From: Osedax fenrisi | Taxonomy: Eukaryota > Annelida > Polychaeta > Sabellida > Siboglinidae | Reading direction: 5' to 3' | DNA length: 64,000 nucleotides | Assembly: GCA_964019155.1 (NCBI GenBank) | Contig: OZ025245.1 | Coordinates: 2,464,343 to 2,528,342 of the forward strand | Shown: piece after piece, positions 23,851 to 40,429 of the stretch | How the letters are laid out: each line of letters begins with the position of its first letter | Position numbering within the stretch: the stretch's first letter is position 1 | Position numbers and translations under genes: made by a program | The notes under the pieces: generated by a model | The model's input: only the letters and a program-made list of their open reading frames with translations | Told to the model about the DNA's origin: nothing | The model's database searches: none

Positions 23851-26800
23851 GGGGTACCCCTTTTTATTTAAGTTTTATTTAAGTTTTATTTATTTTATTT
23901 TAATAAATAATCCAATATATATAAATAATTACGGTATTAATAATTTATTAATTTGTATAGTATATAAGTTATTATATTTAAAAACAGAATTACAATTTTA
24001 GTATTTATAAAAAAATTATTTATTTATAATTTTTATTCTTAACCTTAATTTTTTATTTTACTTTCAAAATTTATTATACATACATTAAATACATATTATC
24101 TTATATAAGCATATGAATACATGAAATATTTGGAATGTGACACTTATACTGTTGATTTGTGGCACTGGATTGATATGGCTCCCTTAATAAATATGTCCGT
24201 ATATAGTTGGCAGGAATGTTACAACATTGTATGTCTCACTATAGATTGGCATATTTGTTATTGTTGATGTTCCATTAACTGTGCGCCTACGGGTATGCCT
24301 AGTCCTCATGTCTACGTATCATTTGTCACCACTTCTATTATTCCAGGATTCGATACAACATATTTGCTAATTAAGTTTAGTAGATGTATACTTTTTTTTT
24401 GTTTAATTTTTTTTTCAAATTCATTTTAATCTTTTATAAAAAATATATTTGTTCTTAATTATATATTTTTTTATATGTGTACTCTGGGGTACCCCTTTTT
24501 ATTTAAGTTTTATTTAAGTTTTATTTATTTTATTTTAATAAATTATCCAATATATATAAATAATTACGGTATTAATAATTTATTAATAATTTGTATAGTA
24601 TATAAGTTATTATATTTAAAAACAGAATTACAATTTTAGTATTTATAAAAAAATTATTTATTTATAATTTTTATTCTTAACCTTTATTTTTTATTTTACT
24701 TTCAAAATGTATTATACATACATTAAATACATGTTATCTTATATAAGCATATGAATACATGAAATATTTGGAATGTGACACTTATACTGTTGATTTGTGG
24801 CACTGGATTGATATGGCTCCCTTAATAAATATGTCCGTATATAGTTGGCAGGAATGTTACAACATTGTATGTCTCACTATAGATTGGCAGATGTGTTATT
24901 GTTGATGTTCCATTAACTGTGCGCCTACGGGTATGCCTAGTCCTCATGTCTACGTATCATTTGTCACCACTTCTATTATTCCAGGATTCGATACAACATA
25001 TTTGCTAATTAAGTTTAGTATACTTTTTTTTTGTTTAATTTTTTTTTCAAATTCATTTTAATCTTTTATAAAAAATATATTTGTTCTTAATTATATATTT
25101 TTTTATCATATGTGTACTCTGGGGTACCCCTTTTTATTTAAGTTTTATTTAAGTTTTATTTATTTTATTTTAATAAATTATACAATATATATAAATAATT
25201 ACGGTATTAATAATTTATTAATAATTTGTATAGTATATAAGTTATTATATTTAAAAACAGAATTACAATTTTAGTATTTATAAAAAAATTATTTATTTAT
25301 AATTTTTATTCTTAACCTTTATTTTTTATTTTACTTTCAAAATTTATTATACATACATTAAATACATATTATCTTATATAAGCATATGAATACATGAAAT
25401 ATTTGGAATGTGACACTTATACTGTTGATTTGTGGCACTGGATTGATATGGCTCCCTTAATAAATATGTCCGTATATAGTTGGCAGGAATGTTACAACAT
25501 TGTATGTCTCACTATAGATTGGCAGATTTGTTATTGTTGATGTTTCATTAACTGTGCGCCTACGGGTATGCCTAGTCCTCATGTCTACGTATCATTTGTC
25601 ACCACTTCTATTATTCCAGGATTCGATACAACATATTTGCTAATTAAGTTTAGTAGATGCTTTTTTTTTCAAATTAATTTTAATCTTTTATAAAAAATAT
25701 ATTTGTTCTTAATTATATATTTTTTTATCATATGTGTACTCTGGGGTACCCCTTTTTATTTAAGTTTTATTTAAGTTTTATTTATTTTATTTTAATAAAT
25801 AATCCAATATATATAAATAATTACGGTATTAATAATTTATTAATTTGTATAGTATATAAGTTATTATATTTAAAAACAGAATTACAATTTTAGTATTTAT
25901 AAAAAAATTATTTATTTATAATTTTTATTCTTAACCTTAATTTTTTATTTTACTTTCAAAATTTATTATACATACATTAAATACATATTATCTTATATAA
26001 GCATATGAATACATGAAATATTTGGAATGTGACACTTATACTGTTGATTTGTGGCACTGGATTGATATGGCTCCCTTAATAAATATGTCCGTATATAGTT
26101 GGCAGGAATGTTACAACATTGTATGTCTCACTATAGATTGGCAGATTTGTTATTGTTGATGTTCCATTAACTGTGCGCCTACGGGTATGCCTAGTCCTCA
26201 TGTCTACGTATCATTTGTCACCACTTCTATTATTCCAGGATTCGATACAACATATTTGCTAATTAAGTTTAGTAGATGTATACTTTTTTTTTGTTTAATT
26301 TTTTTTTCAAATTCATTTTAATCTTTTATAAAAAATATATTTGTTCTTAATTATATATTTTTTTATCATATGTGTACTCTGGGGTACCCCTTTTTATTTA
26401 AGTTTTATTTAAGTTTTATTTATTTTATTTTAATAAATTATCCAATATATATAAATAATTACGGTATTAATAATTTATTAATAATTTGTATAGTATATAA
26501 GTTATTATATTTAAAAACAGAATTACAATTTTAGTATTTATAAAAAAATTATTTATTTATAATTTTTATTCTTAACCTTTATTTTTTATTTTACTTTCAA
26601 AATGTATTATACATACATTAAATACATATTATCTTATATAAGCATATGAATACATGAAATATTTGGAATGTGACACTTATACTGTTGATTTGTGGCACTG
26701 GATTGATATGGCTCCCTTAATAAATATGTCCGTATATAGTTGGCAGGAATGTTACAACATTGTATGTCTCACTATAGATTGGCAGATGTGTTATTGTTGA

Positions 26801-27016
26801 TGTTCCATTAACTGTGCGCCTACGGGTATGCCTAGTCCTCATGTCTACGTATCATTTGTCACCACTTCTATTATTCCAGGATTCGATACAACATATTTGC
26901 TAATTAAGTTTAGTATACTTTTTTTTTGTTTAATTTTTTTTTCAAATTCATTTTAATCTTTTATAAAAAATATATTTGTTCTTAATTATATATTTTTTTA
27001 TCATATGTGTACTCTG
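23851..27016. repeat. Three-monomer higher-order duplication in the satellite
   Basis: Rare variants recur at a distance of about 1.89 kb (three monomers). A short TTATTAATTTGTATAGTA form occurs at about 23944 and 25838 (and again near 27113), AAAATGTATTATAC at about 24706 and 26600, and CAGATGTGTTATTG at about 24889 and 26784. Blocks of three monomers were therefore copied as units. Confidence 0.75.
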
Positions 27017-29629
27017 GGGTACCCCTTTTTATTTAAGTTTTATTTAAGTTTTATTTATTTTATTTTAATAAATAATCCAATATATATAAATAATTACGGT
27101 ATTAATAATTTATTAATTTGTATAGTATATAAGTTATTATATTTAAAAACAGAATTACAATTTTAGTATTTATAAAAAAATTATTTATTTATAATTTTTA
27201 TTCTTAACCTTAATTTTTTATTTTACTTTCAAAATTTATTATACATACATTAAATACATATTATCTTATATAAGCATATGAATACATGAAATATTTGGAA
27301 TGTGACACTTATACTGTTGATTTGTGGCACTGGATTGATATGGCTCCCTTAATAAATATGTCCGTATATAGTTGGCAGGAATGTTACAACATTGTATGTC
27401 TCACTATAGATTGGCAGATTTGTTATTGTTGATGTTCCATTAACTGTGCGCCTACGGGTATGCCTAGTCCTCATGTCTACGTATCATTTGTCACCACTTC
27501 TATTATTCCAGGATTCGATACAACATATTTGCTAATTAAGTTTAGTAGATGTATACTTTTTTTTTGTTTAATTTTTTATTCAAATTAATTTTAATCTTTT
27601 ATAAAAAATATATTTGTTCTTAATTATATATTTTTTTTATCATATGTGTACTCTGGGGTACCCCTTTTTATTTAAGTTTTATTTATTTTATTTTAATAAA
27701 TTATCCAATATATATAAATAATTACGGTATTAATGATTTATTAATAATTTGTATAGTATATAAGTTATTATATTTAAAAACAGAATTACAATTTTAGTAT
27801 TTATAAAAAAATTATTTATTTATAATTTTTATTCTTAACCTTTATTTTTTATTTTACTTTCAAAATTTATTATACATACATTAAATACATATTATCTTAT
27901 ATAAGCATATGAATACATGAAATATTTGGAATGTGACACTTATACTGTTGATTTGTGGCACTGGATTGATATGGCTCCCTTAATAAATATGTCCGTATAT
28001 AGTTGGCAGGAATGTTACAACATTGTATGTCTCACTATAGATTGGCAGATTTGTTATTGTTGATGTTCCATTAACTGTGCGCCTACGGGTATGCCTAGTC
28101 CTCATGTCTACGTATCATTTGTCACCACTTCTATTATTCCAGGATTCGATACAACATATTTGCTAATTAAGTTTAGTATACTTTTTTTTTGTTTAATTTT
28201 TTTTTCAAATTAATTTTAATCTTTTATAAAAAATATATTTGTTCTTAATTATATATTTTTTTATCATATGTGTACTCTGGGGTACCCCTTTTTATTTAAG
28301 TTTTATTTAAGTTTTATTTATTTTATTTTAATAAATTATCCAATATATATAAATAATTACGGTATTAATAATTTATTAATAATTTGTATAGTATATAAGT
28401 TATTATATTTAAAAACAGAATTACAATTTTAGTATTTATAAAAAAATTATTTATTTATAATTTTTTATTCTTAACCTTTATTTTTTATTTTACTTTCAAA
28501 ATTTATTATACATACATTAAATACATATTATCTTATATAAGCATATGAATACATGAAATATTTGGAATGTGACACTTATACTGTTGATTTGTGGCACTGG
28601 ATTGATATGGCTCCCTTAATAAATATGTCCGTATATAGTTGGCAGGAATGTTACAACATTGTATGTTTCACTATAGATTGGCAGATTTGTTATTGTTGAT
28701 GTTCCATTAACTGTGCGCCTACGGGTATGCCTAGTCCTCATGTCTACGTATCATTTGTCACCACTTCTATTATTCCAGGATTCTATACATCATATTTGCT
28801 AATTAAGTTTAGTAGATGTATACTTTTTTTTTGTTTAATTTTTTTTTCAAATTAATTTTAATCTTTTATAAAAAATATATTTGTTCTTAATTATATATTT
28901 TTTTATCATATGTGTACTCTGGGGTACCCCTTTTTATTTAAGTTTTATTTAAGTTTTATTTATTTTATTTTAATAAATTATCCAATATATATAAATAATT
29001 ACGGTATTAATAATTTATTAATAATTTGTATAGTATATAAGTTATTATATTTAAAAACAGAATTACAATTTTATTTATTTATTTAAAAAAATAGTATTTA
29101 TAAAAAAATTATTTATTTATAATTTTTATTCTTAACCTTTATTTTTTATTTTACTTTCAAAATTTATGATACATACATTAAATACATATTATCTTATATA
29201 AGCATATGAATACATGAAATATTTGGAATGTGACACTTATACTGTTGATTTGTGGCACTGGATTGATATGGCTCCCTTAATAAATATGTCCGTATATAGT
29301 TGGCAGGAATGTTACAACATTGTATGTCTCACTATAGATTGGCAGATTTGTTATTGTTGATGTTCCATTAACTGTGCGCCTACGGGTATGCCTAGTCCTC
29401 ATGTCTACGTATCATTTGTCACCACTTCTATTATTCCAGGATTCGATACAACATATTTGCTAATTAAGTTTATTTACTTTTTTTTTGTTTAATTTTTTTT
29501 TCAAATTCATTTTAATCTTTTATAAAAAATATATTTGTTCTTAATTATATATTTTTTTATCATATGTGTACTCTGGGGTACCCCTTTTTATTTAAGTTTT
29601 ATTTAAGTTTTATTTATTTTATTTTAATA

Positions 29630-32600
29630 AATTATCAAATATATATAAATAATTACGGTATTAATAATTTATTAATAATTTGTATAGTATATAAGTTATT
29701 ATATTTAAAAACAGAATTACAATTTTAGTATTTATAAAAAAATTATTTATTTATAATTTTTATTCTTAACCTTTATTTTTTATTTTACTTTCAAAATTTA
29801 TTATACATACATTAAATACATATTATCTTATATAAGCATATGAATACATGAAATATTTGGAATGTGACACTTATACTGTTGATTTGTGGCACTGGATTGA
29901 TATGGCTCCCTTAATAAATATGTCCGTATATAGTTGGCAGGAATGTTACAACATTGTATGTCACACTATAGATTGGCAGATTTGTTATTGTTGATGTTCC
30001 ATTAACTGTGCGCCTACGGGTATGCCTAGTCCTCATGTCTACGTATCATTTGTCACCACTTCTATTATTCCAGGATTCGATACAAAATATTTGCTAATTA
30101 AGTTTAGTAGATGTATACTTTTTTTTTGTTAAATTTTTTTTCAAATTAATTTTAATCTTTTATAAAAAATATATTTGTTCTTAATTATATATTTTTTATC
30201 ATATGTGTACTCTGGGGTACCCCTTTTTATTTAAGTTTTATTTAAATTTTATTTATTTTATTTTAATAAATTATCCAATATATATAAATAATTACGGTAT
30301 TAATAATTTATTAATAATTTGTATAGTATATAAGTTATTATATTTAAAAACAGAATTACAATTTTAGTATTTATAAAAAAATTATTTATTTATAATTTTT
30401 ATTCTTAACCTTTATTTTTTATTTTACTTTCAAAATTTATTATACATACATTAAATACATATTATCTTATATAAGCATATGAATACATGAAATATTTGGA
30501 ATGTGACACTTATACTGTTGATTTGTGGCACTGGATTGATATGGCTCCCTTAATAAATATGTCCGTATATAGTTGGCAGGAATGTTACAACATTGTATGT
30601 CACACTATAGATTGGCAGATTTGTTATTGTTGATGTTCCATTAACTGTGCGCCTACGGGTATGCCTAGTCCTCATGTCTACGTATCATTTGTCACCACTT
30701 CTATTATTCCAGGATTCGATACAACATATTTGCTAATTAAGTTTAGTATACTTTTTTTTTGTTTAATTTTTTTTTCAAATTAATTTTAATCTTTTATAAA
30801 AAATATATTTGTTCTTAATTATATATTTTTTTATCATATGTGTACTCTGGGGTACCCCTTTTTATTTAAGTTTTATTTAAGTTTTATTTATTTTATTTTA
30901 ATAAATTATCCAATATATATAAATAATTACGGTATTAATAATTTATTAATAATTTGTATAGTATAAGTTATTATATTTAAAAACATAATTACAATTTTAG
31001 TATTTATAAAAAAATTATTTATTTATAATTTTTATTCTTAACCTTTATTTTTTATTTTACTTTCAAAATTTATTATACATACATTAAATACATATTATCT
31101 TATATAAGCATATGAATACATGACATATTTGGAATGTGACACTTATACTGTTGATTTGTGGCACTGGATTGATATGGCTCCCTTAATAAATATGTCCGTA
31201 TATAGTTGGCAGGAATGTTACAACATTGTATGTCTCACTATAGATTGGCAGATTTGTTATTGTTGATGTTCCATTAACTGTGCGCCTACGGGTATGCCTA
31301 GTCCTCATGTCTACGTATCATTTGTCACCACTTCTATTATTCCAGGATTCGATACAACATATTTGCTAATTAAGTTTAGTAGATGTATACTTTTTTTTTG
31401 TTAAATTTTTTTTCAAATTAATTTTAATCTTTTATAAAAAATATATTTGTTCTTAATTATATATTTTTTATCATATGTGTACTCTGGGGTACCCCTTTTT
31501 ATTTAAGTTTTATTTAAATTTTATTTATTTTATTTTAATAAATTATCCAATATATATAAATAATTACGGTATTAATAATTTATTAATAATTTGTATAGTA
31601 TATAAGTTATTATATTTAAAAACATAATTACAATTTTAGTATTTATAAAAAAATTATTTATTTATAATTTTTATTCTTAACCTTTATTTTTTATTTTACT
31701 TTCAAAATTTATGATACATACATTAAATACATATTATCTTATATAAGCATATGAAATATTTGGAATGTGACACTTATACTGTTGATTTGTGGCACTGGAT
31801 TGATATGGCTCCCTTAATAAATATGTCCGTATATAGTTGGCAGGAATGTTACAACATTGTATGTCTCACTATAGATTGGCAGATTTGTTATTGTTGATGT
31901 TCCATTAACTGTGCGCCTACGGGTATGCCTAGTCCTCATGTCTACGTATCATTTGTCACCACTTCTATTATTCCAGGATTCGATACAACATATTTGCTAA
32001 TTAAGTTTAGTATACTTTTTTTTTGTTTAATTTTTTTTTCAAATTCATTTTAATCTTTTATAAAAAATATATTTGTTCTTAATTATATATTTTTTTATCA
32101 TATGTGTACTCTGGGGTACCCCTTTTTATTTAAGTTTTATTTAAGTTTTATTTATTTTATTTTAATAAATTATCAAATATATATAAATAATTACGGTATT
32201 AATAATTTATTAATAATTTGTATAGTATATAAGTTATTATATTTAAAAACAGAATTACAATTTTAGTATTTATAAAAAAATTATTTATTTATAATTTTTA
32301 TTCTTAACCTTTATTTTTTATTTTACTTTCAAAATTTATTATACATACATTAAATACATATTATCTTATATAAGCATATGAATACATGAAATATTTGGAA
32401 TGTGACACTTATACTGTTGATTTGTGGCACTGGATTGATATGGCTCCCTTAATAAATATGTCCGTATATAGTTGGCAGGAATGTTACAACATTGTATGTC
32501 ACACTATAGATTGGCAGATTTGTTATTGTTGATGTTCCATTAACTGTGCGCCTACGGGTATGCCTAGTCCTCATGTCTACGTATCATTTGTCACCACTTC

Positions 32601-33300
32601 TATTATTCCAGGATTCGATACAACATATTTGCTAATTAAGTTTAGTATACTTTTTTTTTGTTTAATTTTTTTTTCAAATTAATTTTAATCTTTTATAAAA
32701 AATATATTTGTTCTTAATTATATATTTTTTTATCATATGTGTACTCTGGGGTACCCCTTTTTATTTAAGTTTTATTTAAGTTTTATTTATTTTATTTTAA
32801 TAAATTATCCAATATATATAAATAATTACGGTATTAATAATTTATTAATAATTTGTATAGTATAAGTTATTATATTTAAAAACATAATTACAATTTTAGT
32901 ATTTATAAAAAAATTATTTATTTATAATTTTTATTCTTAACCTTTATTTTTTATTTTACTTTCAAAATTTATTATACATACATTAAATACATATTATCTT
33001 ATATAAGCATATGAATACATGACATATTTGGAATGTGACACTTATACTGTTGATTTGTGGCACTGGATTGATATGGCTCTCTTAATAAATATGTCCGTAT
33101 ATAGTTGGCAGGAATGTTACAACATTGTATGTCTCACTATAGATTGGCAGATTTGTTATTGTTGATGTTCCATTAACTGTGCGCCTACGGGTATGCCTAG
33201 TCCTCATGTCTACGTATCATTTGTCACCACTTCTATTATTCCAGGATTCGATACAACATATTTGCTAATTAAGTTTAGTAGATGTATACTTTTTTTTTGT
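29630..33300. repeat. Satellite sub-block with shared variants (multi-monomer copying)
   Basis: GTATGTCACACTATAG (normally TCTCAC) occurs near 29957, 30600, 32498 and 35687. ATTATCAAATATAT (normally TCCAAT) occurs near 29632, 32171, 35360 and 36629. A GTATAGTATAAGTTATT deletion occurs near 30957 and 32861 (offset about 1904 bp). The pattern implies overlapping copying of three- and four-monomer tracts. Confidence 0.6.
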
Positions 33301-36300
33301 TTAATTTTTTTTCAAATTAATTTTAATCTTTTATAAAAAATATATTTGTTCTTAATTATATATTTTTTATCATATGTGTACTCTGGGGTACCCCTTTTTA
33401 TTTAAGTTTTATTTAAGTTTTATTTATTTTATTTTAATAAATTATCCAATATATATAAATAATTACGGTATTAATAATTTATTAATAATTTGTATAGTAT
33501 ATAAGTTATTATATTTAAAAACATAATTACAATTTTAGTATTTATAAAAAAATTATTTATTTATAATTTTTATTCTTAACCTTTATTTTTTATTTTACTT
33601 TCAAAATTTATTATACATACATTAAATACATATTATCTTATATAAGCATATGAATACATGAAATATTTGGAATGTGACACTTATACTGTTGATTTGTGGC
33701 ACTGGATTGATATGGCTCCCTTAATAAATATGTCCGTATATAGTTGGCAGGAATGTTACAACATTGTATGTTTCACTATAGATTGGCAGATTTGTTATTG
33801 TTGATGTTCCATTAACTGTGCGCCTACAGGTATGCCTAGTCCTCATGTCTACGTATCATTTGTCACCACTTCTATTATTCCAGGATTCGATACAACATAT
33901 TTGCTAATTAAGTTTAGTAGATGTATACTTTTTTTTTGTTTAATTTTTTTTTCAAATTAATTTTAATCTTTTATAAAAAATATATTTGTTCTTAATTATA
34001 TATTTTTTTTATCATATGTGTACTCTGGGGTACCCCTTTTTATTTAAGTTTTATTTAAGTTTTATTTATTTTATTTTAATAAATTATCCAATATATATAA
34101 ATAATTACGGTATTATTAATTTATTAATAATTTGTATAGTATATAAGTTATTATATTTAAAAACAGAATTACAATTTTAGTATTTATAAAAAAATTATTT
34201 ATTTATAATTTTTATTCTTAACCTTTATTTTTTATTTTACTTTCAAAATTTATTATACATACATTAAATACATATTATCTTATATAAGCATATGAATACA
34301 TGAAATATTTGGAATGTGACACTTATACTGTTGATTTGTGGCACTGGATTGATATGGCTCCCTTAATAAATATGTCCGTATATAGTTGGCAGGAATGTTA
34401 CAACATTGTATGTCTCACTATAGATTGGCAGATTTGTTATTGTTGATGTTCCATTAACTGTGCGCCTACGGGTATGCCTAGTCCTCATGTCTACGTATCA
34501 TTTGTTACCACTTCTATTATTCCAGGATTCGATACAACATATTTGCTAATTAAGTTTAGTAGATGTATACTTTTTTTTTGTTAAATTTTTTTTCAAATTA
34601 ATTTTAATCTTTTATAAAATATATATTTGTTCTTAATTATATATTTTTTATCATAAGTGTACTCTGGGGTACCCCTTTTTATTTAAGTTTTATTTAAATT
34701 TTATTTATTTTATTTTAATAAATTATCCAATATATATAAATAATTACGGTATTAATAATTTATTAATAATTTGTATAGTATATAAGTTATTATATTTAAA
34801 AACATAATTACAATTTTAGTATTTATAAAAAAATTATTTATTTATAATTTTTATTCTTAACCTTTATTTTTTATTTTACTTTCAAAATTTATGATACATA
34901 CATTAAATACATATTATCTTATATAAGCATATGAATACATGAAATATTTGGAATGTGACACTTATACTGTTGATTTGTGGCACTGGATTGATATGGCTCC
35001 CTTAATAAATATGTCCGTATATAGTTGGCAGGAATGTTACAACATTGTATGTCTCACTATAGATTGGCAGATTTGTTATTGTTGATGTTCCATTAACTGT
35101 GCGCCTACGGGTATGCCTAGTCCTCATGTCTACGTATCATTTGTCACCACTTCTATTATTCCAGGATTCGATACAACATATTTGCTAATTAAGTTTAGTA
35201 TACTTTTTTTTTGTTTAATTTTTTTTTCAAATTCATTTTAATCTTTTATAAAAAATATATTTGTTCTTAATTATATATTTTTTTATCATATGTGTACTCT
35301 GGGGTACCCCTTTTTATTTAAGTTTTATTTAAGTTTTATTTATTTTATTTTAATAAATTATCAAATATATATAAATAATTACGGTATTAATAATTTATTA
35401 ATAATTTGTATAGTATATAAGTTATTATATTTAAAAACAGATTTACAATTTTAGTATTTATAAAAAAATTATTTATTTATAATTTTTATTCTTAACCTTT
35501 ATTTTTTATTTTACTTTCAAAATTTATTATACATACATTAAATACATATTATCTTATATAAGCATATGAATACATGAAATATTTGGAATGTGACACTTAT
35601 ACTGTTGATTTGTGGCACTGGATTGATATGGCTCCCTTAATAAATATGTCCGTATATAGTTGGCAGGAATGTTACAACATTGTATGTCACACTATAGATT
35701 GGCAGATTTGTTATTGTTGATGTTCCATTAACTGTGCGCCTACGGGTATGCCTAGTCCTCATGTCTACGTATCATTTGTCACCACTTCTATTATTCCAGG
35801 ATTCGATACAACATATTTGCTAATTAAGTTTAGTATATTTTTTTTTGTTAAATTTTTTTGTCAAATTAATTTTAATCTTTTATAAAAAATATATTTGTTC
35901 TTAATTATATATTTTTTTATCATATGTGTACTCTGGGGTACCCCTTTTTATTTAAGTTTTATTTAAGTTTAATTTATTTTATTTTAATAAATTATCCAAT
36001 ATATATAAATAATTACGGTATTAATAATTTATTAATAATTTGTATAGTATATAAGTTATTATATTTAAAAACATAATTACAATTTTAGTATTTATAAAAA
36101 AATTATTTATTTATAATTTTTATTCTTAACCTTTATTTTTTATTTTACTTTCAAAATTTATGATACATACATTAAATACATATTATCTTATATAAGCATA
36201 TGAATACATGAAATATTTGGAATGTGACACTTATACTGTTGATTTGTGGCACTGGATTGATATGGCTCCCTTAATAAATATGTCCGTATATAGTTGGCAG

Positions 36301-39300
36301 GAATGTTACAACATTGTATGTCTCACTATAGATTGGCAGATTTGTTATTGTTGATGTTCCATTAACTGTGCGCCTACGGGTATGCCTAGTCCTCATGTCT
36401 ACGTATCATTTGTCACCACTTCTATTATTCCAGGATTCGATACAACATATTTGCTAATTAAGTTTAGTATACTTTTTTTTTGTTTAATTTTTTTTTCAAA
36501 TTCATTTTAATCTTTTATAAAAAATATATTTGTTCTTAATTATATATTTTTTTATCATATGTGTACTCTGGGGTACCCCTTTTTATTTAAGTTTTATTTA
36601 AGTTTTATTTATTTTATTTTAATAAATTATCAAATATATATAAATAATTACGGTATTAATAATTTATTAATAATTTGTATAGTATATAAGTTATTATATT
36701 TAAAAACAGAATTACAATTTTAGTATTTATAAAAAAATTATTTATTTATAATTTTTATTCTTAACCTTTATTTTTTATTTTACTTTCAAAATTTATTATA
36801 CTTACATTAAATACATATTATCTTATATAAGCATATGAATACATGACATATTTGGAATGTGACACTTATACTGTTGATTTGTGGCACTGGATTGATATGG
36901 CTCCCTTAATAAATATGTCCGTATATAGTTGGCAGGAATGTTACAACATTGTATGTCTCACTATAGATTGGCAGATTTGTTATTGTTGATGTTCCATTAA
37001 CTGTGCGCCTACGGGTATGCCTAGTCCTCATGTCTACGTATCATTTGTCACCACTTCTATTATTCCAGGATTCGATACAATATATTTGCTAATTAAGTTT
37101 AGTAGATGTATACTTTTTTTTTGTTTAATTTTTTTTTCAAATTAATTTTAATCTTTTATAAAAAATATATTTGTTCTTAATTATATATTTTTTTTATCAT
37201 ATGAGTACTCTGGGGTACCCCTTTTTATTTAAGTTTTATTTAAGTTTTATTTATTTTATTTTAATAAATTATCCAATATATATAAATAATTACGGTATTA
37301 ATAATTTATTAATAATTTGTATAGTATATAAGTTATTATATATAAAAACATAATTACAATTTTAGTATTTATAAAAAAATTATTTATTTATAATTTTTAT
37401 TCTTAACCTTTATTTTTTATTTTACTTTCAAAATTTATTATACATACATTAAATACATATTATCTTATATAAGCATATGAATACATGAAATATTTGGAAT
37501 GTGACACTTATACTGTTGATTTGTGGCACTGGATTGATATGGCTCCCTTAATAAATATGTCCGTATATAGTTGGCAGGAATTTTACAACATTGTATGTCT
37601 CACTATAGATTGGCAGATTTGTTATTGTTGATGTTCCATTAACTGTGCGCCTACGGGTATGCCTAGTCCTCATGTCTACGTATCATTTGTCACCACTTCT
37701 ATTATTCCAGGATTCGATACAACATATTTGCTAATTAAGTTTAGTATACTTTTTTTTTGTTTAATTTTTTTTTCAAATTCATTTTAATCTTTTATAAAAA
37801 ATATATTTGTTCTTAATTATATATTTTTTTATCATATGTGTACTCTGGGGTACCCCTTTTTATTTAAGTTTTATTTAAGTTTTATTTATTTTATTTTAAT
37901 TAATTATCCAATATATAAATAATTACGGTATTAATAATTTATTAATAATTTGTATAGTATATAAGTTATTATATTTAAAAACAGAATTACAATTTTAGTA
38001 TTTATAAAAAAATTATTTATTTATAATTTTTTATTCTTAACCTTTATTTTTTATTTTACTTTCAAAATTGATTATACGTACATTAAATACATATTATCTT
38101 ATATAAGCATATGAATACATGAAATATTTGGAATGTGACACTTATACTGTTGATTTGTGGCACTGGATTGATATGGCTCCCTTAATAAATATGTCCGTAT
38201 ATAGTTGGCAGGAATGTTACAACATTGTATGTTTCACTATAGATTGGCAGATTTGTTATTGTTGATGTTCCATTAACTGTGCGCCTACGGGTATGCCTAG
38301 TCCTCATGTCTACGTATCATTTGTCACCACTTCTATTATTCCAGGATTCTATACACCATATTTGCTAATTAAGTTTAGTAGATGTATACTTTTTTTTTGT
38401 TTAATTTTTTTTTCAAATTAATTTTAATCTTTTATAAAAAATATATTTGTTCTTAATTATATATTTTTTTATCATATGTGTACTCTGGGGTACCCCTTTT
38501 TATTTAAGTTTTATTTAAGTTTTATTTATTTTATTTTAATAAATTATCCAATATATATAAATAATTATGGTATTAATAATTTATTAATAATTTGTATAGT
38601 ATATAAGTTATTATATTTAAAAACAGAATTACAATTTTAGTATTTATAAAAAAATTATTTATTTATAATTTTTATTCTTAAACTTTATTTTTTATTTTAC
38701 TTTCAAAATTTATGATACATACATTAAATACATATTATCTTATATAAGCATATGAATACATGAAATATTTGGTATGTGACACTTATACTGTTGATTTGTG
38801 GCACTGGATTGATATGGCTCCCTTAATAAATATGTCCGTATATAGTTGGCAGGAATGTTACAACATTGTATGTCTCACTATAGATTGGCAGATTTGTTAT
38901 TGTTGATGTTCCATTAACTGTGCGCCTACGGGTATGCCTAGTCCTCATGTCTACGTATCATTTGTCACCACTTCTATTATTCCAGGATTCGATACAACAT
39001 ATTTGCTAATTAAGTTTAGTAGATGTATACTTTTTTTTTGTTTAATTTTTTTTTCAAATTAATTTTAATCTTTTATAAATAATATATTTGTTCTTAATTA
39101 TATATTTTTTTATCATATGTGTACTCTGGGGTACCCCTTTTTATTTAAGTTTTATTTAAGTTTTATTTATTTTATTTTAATAAATTATCCAATATATATA
39201 AATAATTACGGTATTAATAATTTATTAATAATTTGTATAGTATATAAGTTATTATATTTAAAAACAGAATTACAATTTTAGTATTTATAAAAAAATTATT

Positions 39301-40429
39301 TATTTATAATTTTTATTCTTAACCTTTATTTTTTATTTTACTTTCAAAATGTATTATACATACATTAAATACATATTATCTTATATAAGCATATGAATAC
39401 ATGCAATATTTGGAATGTGACACTTATACTGTTGATTTGTGGCACTGGATTGATATGGCTCCCTTAATAAATATGTCCGTATATAGTTGGCAGGAATGTT
39501 ACAACATTGTATGTCTCACTATAGATTGGCAGATTTGTTATTGTTGATGTTGCATTAACTGTGCGCCTACGGGTATGCCTAGTCCTCATGTCTACGTATC
39601 ATTTGTCACCACTTCTATTATTCCAGGATTCGATACATCATATTTGCTAATTAAGTTTAGTAGATGTATACTTTTTTTTTGTTTAATTTTTTTTTCAAAT
39701 TAATTTTAATCTTTTATAAAAAATATATTTGTTCTTAATTATATATTTTTTTATCATGTGTACTCTGGGGTACCCCTTTTTATTTAAGTTTTATTTAAGT
39801 TTTATTTATTTTATTTTAATAAATTATCCAATATATATAAATAATTACGGTATTAATAATTTATTAATAATTTGTATAGTATATAAGTTATTATATTTAA
39901 AAACAGAATTACAATTTTATTTATTTATTTAAAAAAAATAGTATTTATAAAAAAATTATTTATTTATAATTTTTATTCTTAACCTTTATTTTTTATTTTA
40001 CTTTCAAAATTTATTATACATACATTAAATACATATTATCTTATATAAGCATATGAATACATGAAATATTTGGAATGTGACACTTATACTGTTGATTTGT
40101 GGCACTGGATTGATATGGCTCCCTTAATAAATATGTCCGTATATAGTTGGCAGGAATGTTACAACATTGTATGTCTCACTATAGATTGGCAGATTTGTTA
40201 TTGTTGATGTTCCATTAACTGTGCGCCTACGGGTATGCCTAGTCCTCATGTCTACGTATCATTTGTCACCACTTCTATTATTCCAGGATTCGATACAACA
40301 TATTTGCTAATTAAGTTTAGTAGATGTATACTTTTTTTTTGTTTAATTTTTTTTTCAAATTAATTTTAATCTTTTATAAAAAATATATTTGTTCTTAATT
40401 ATATATTTTTTTTATCATATGTGTACTCT

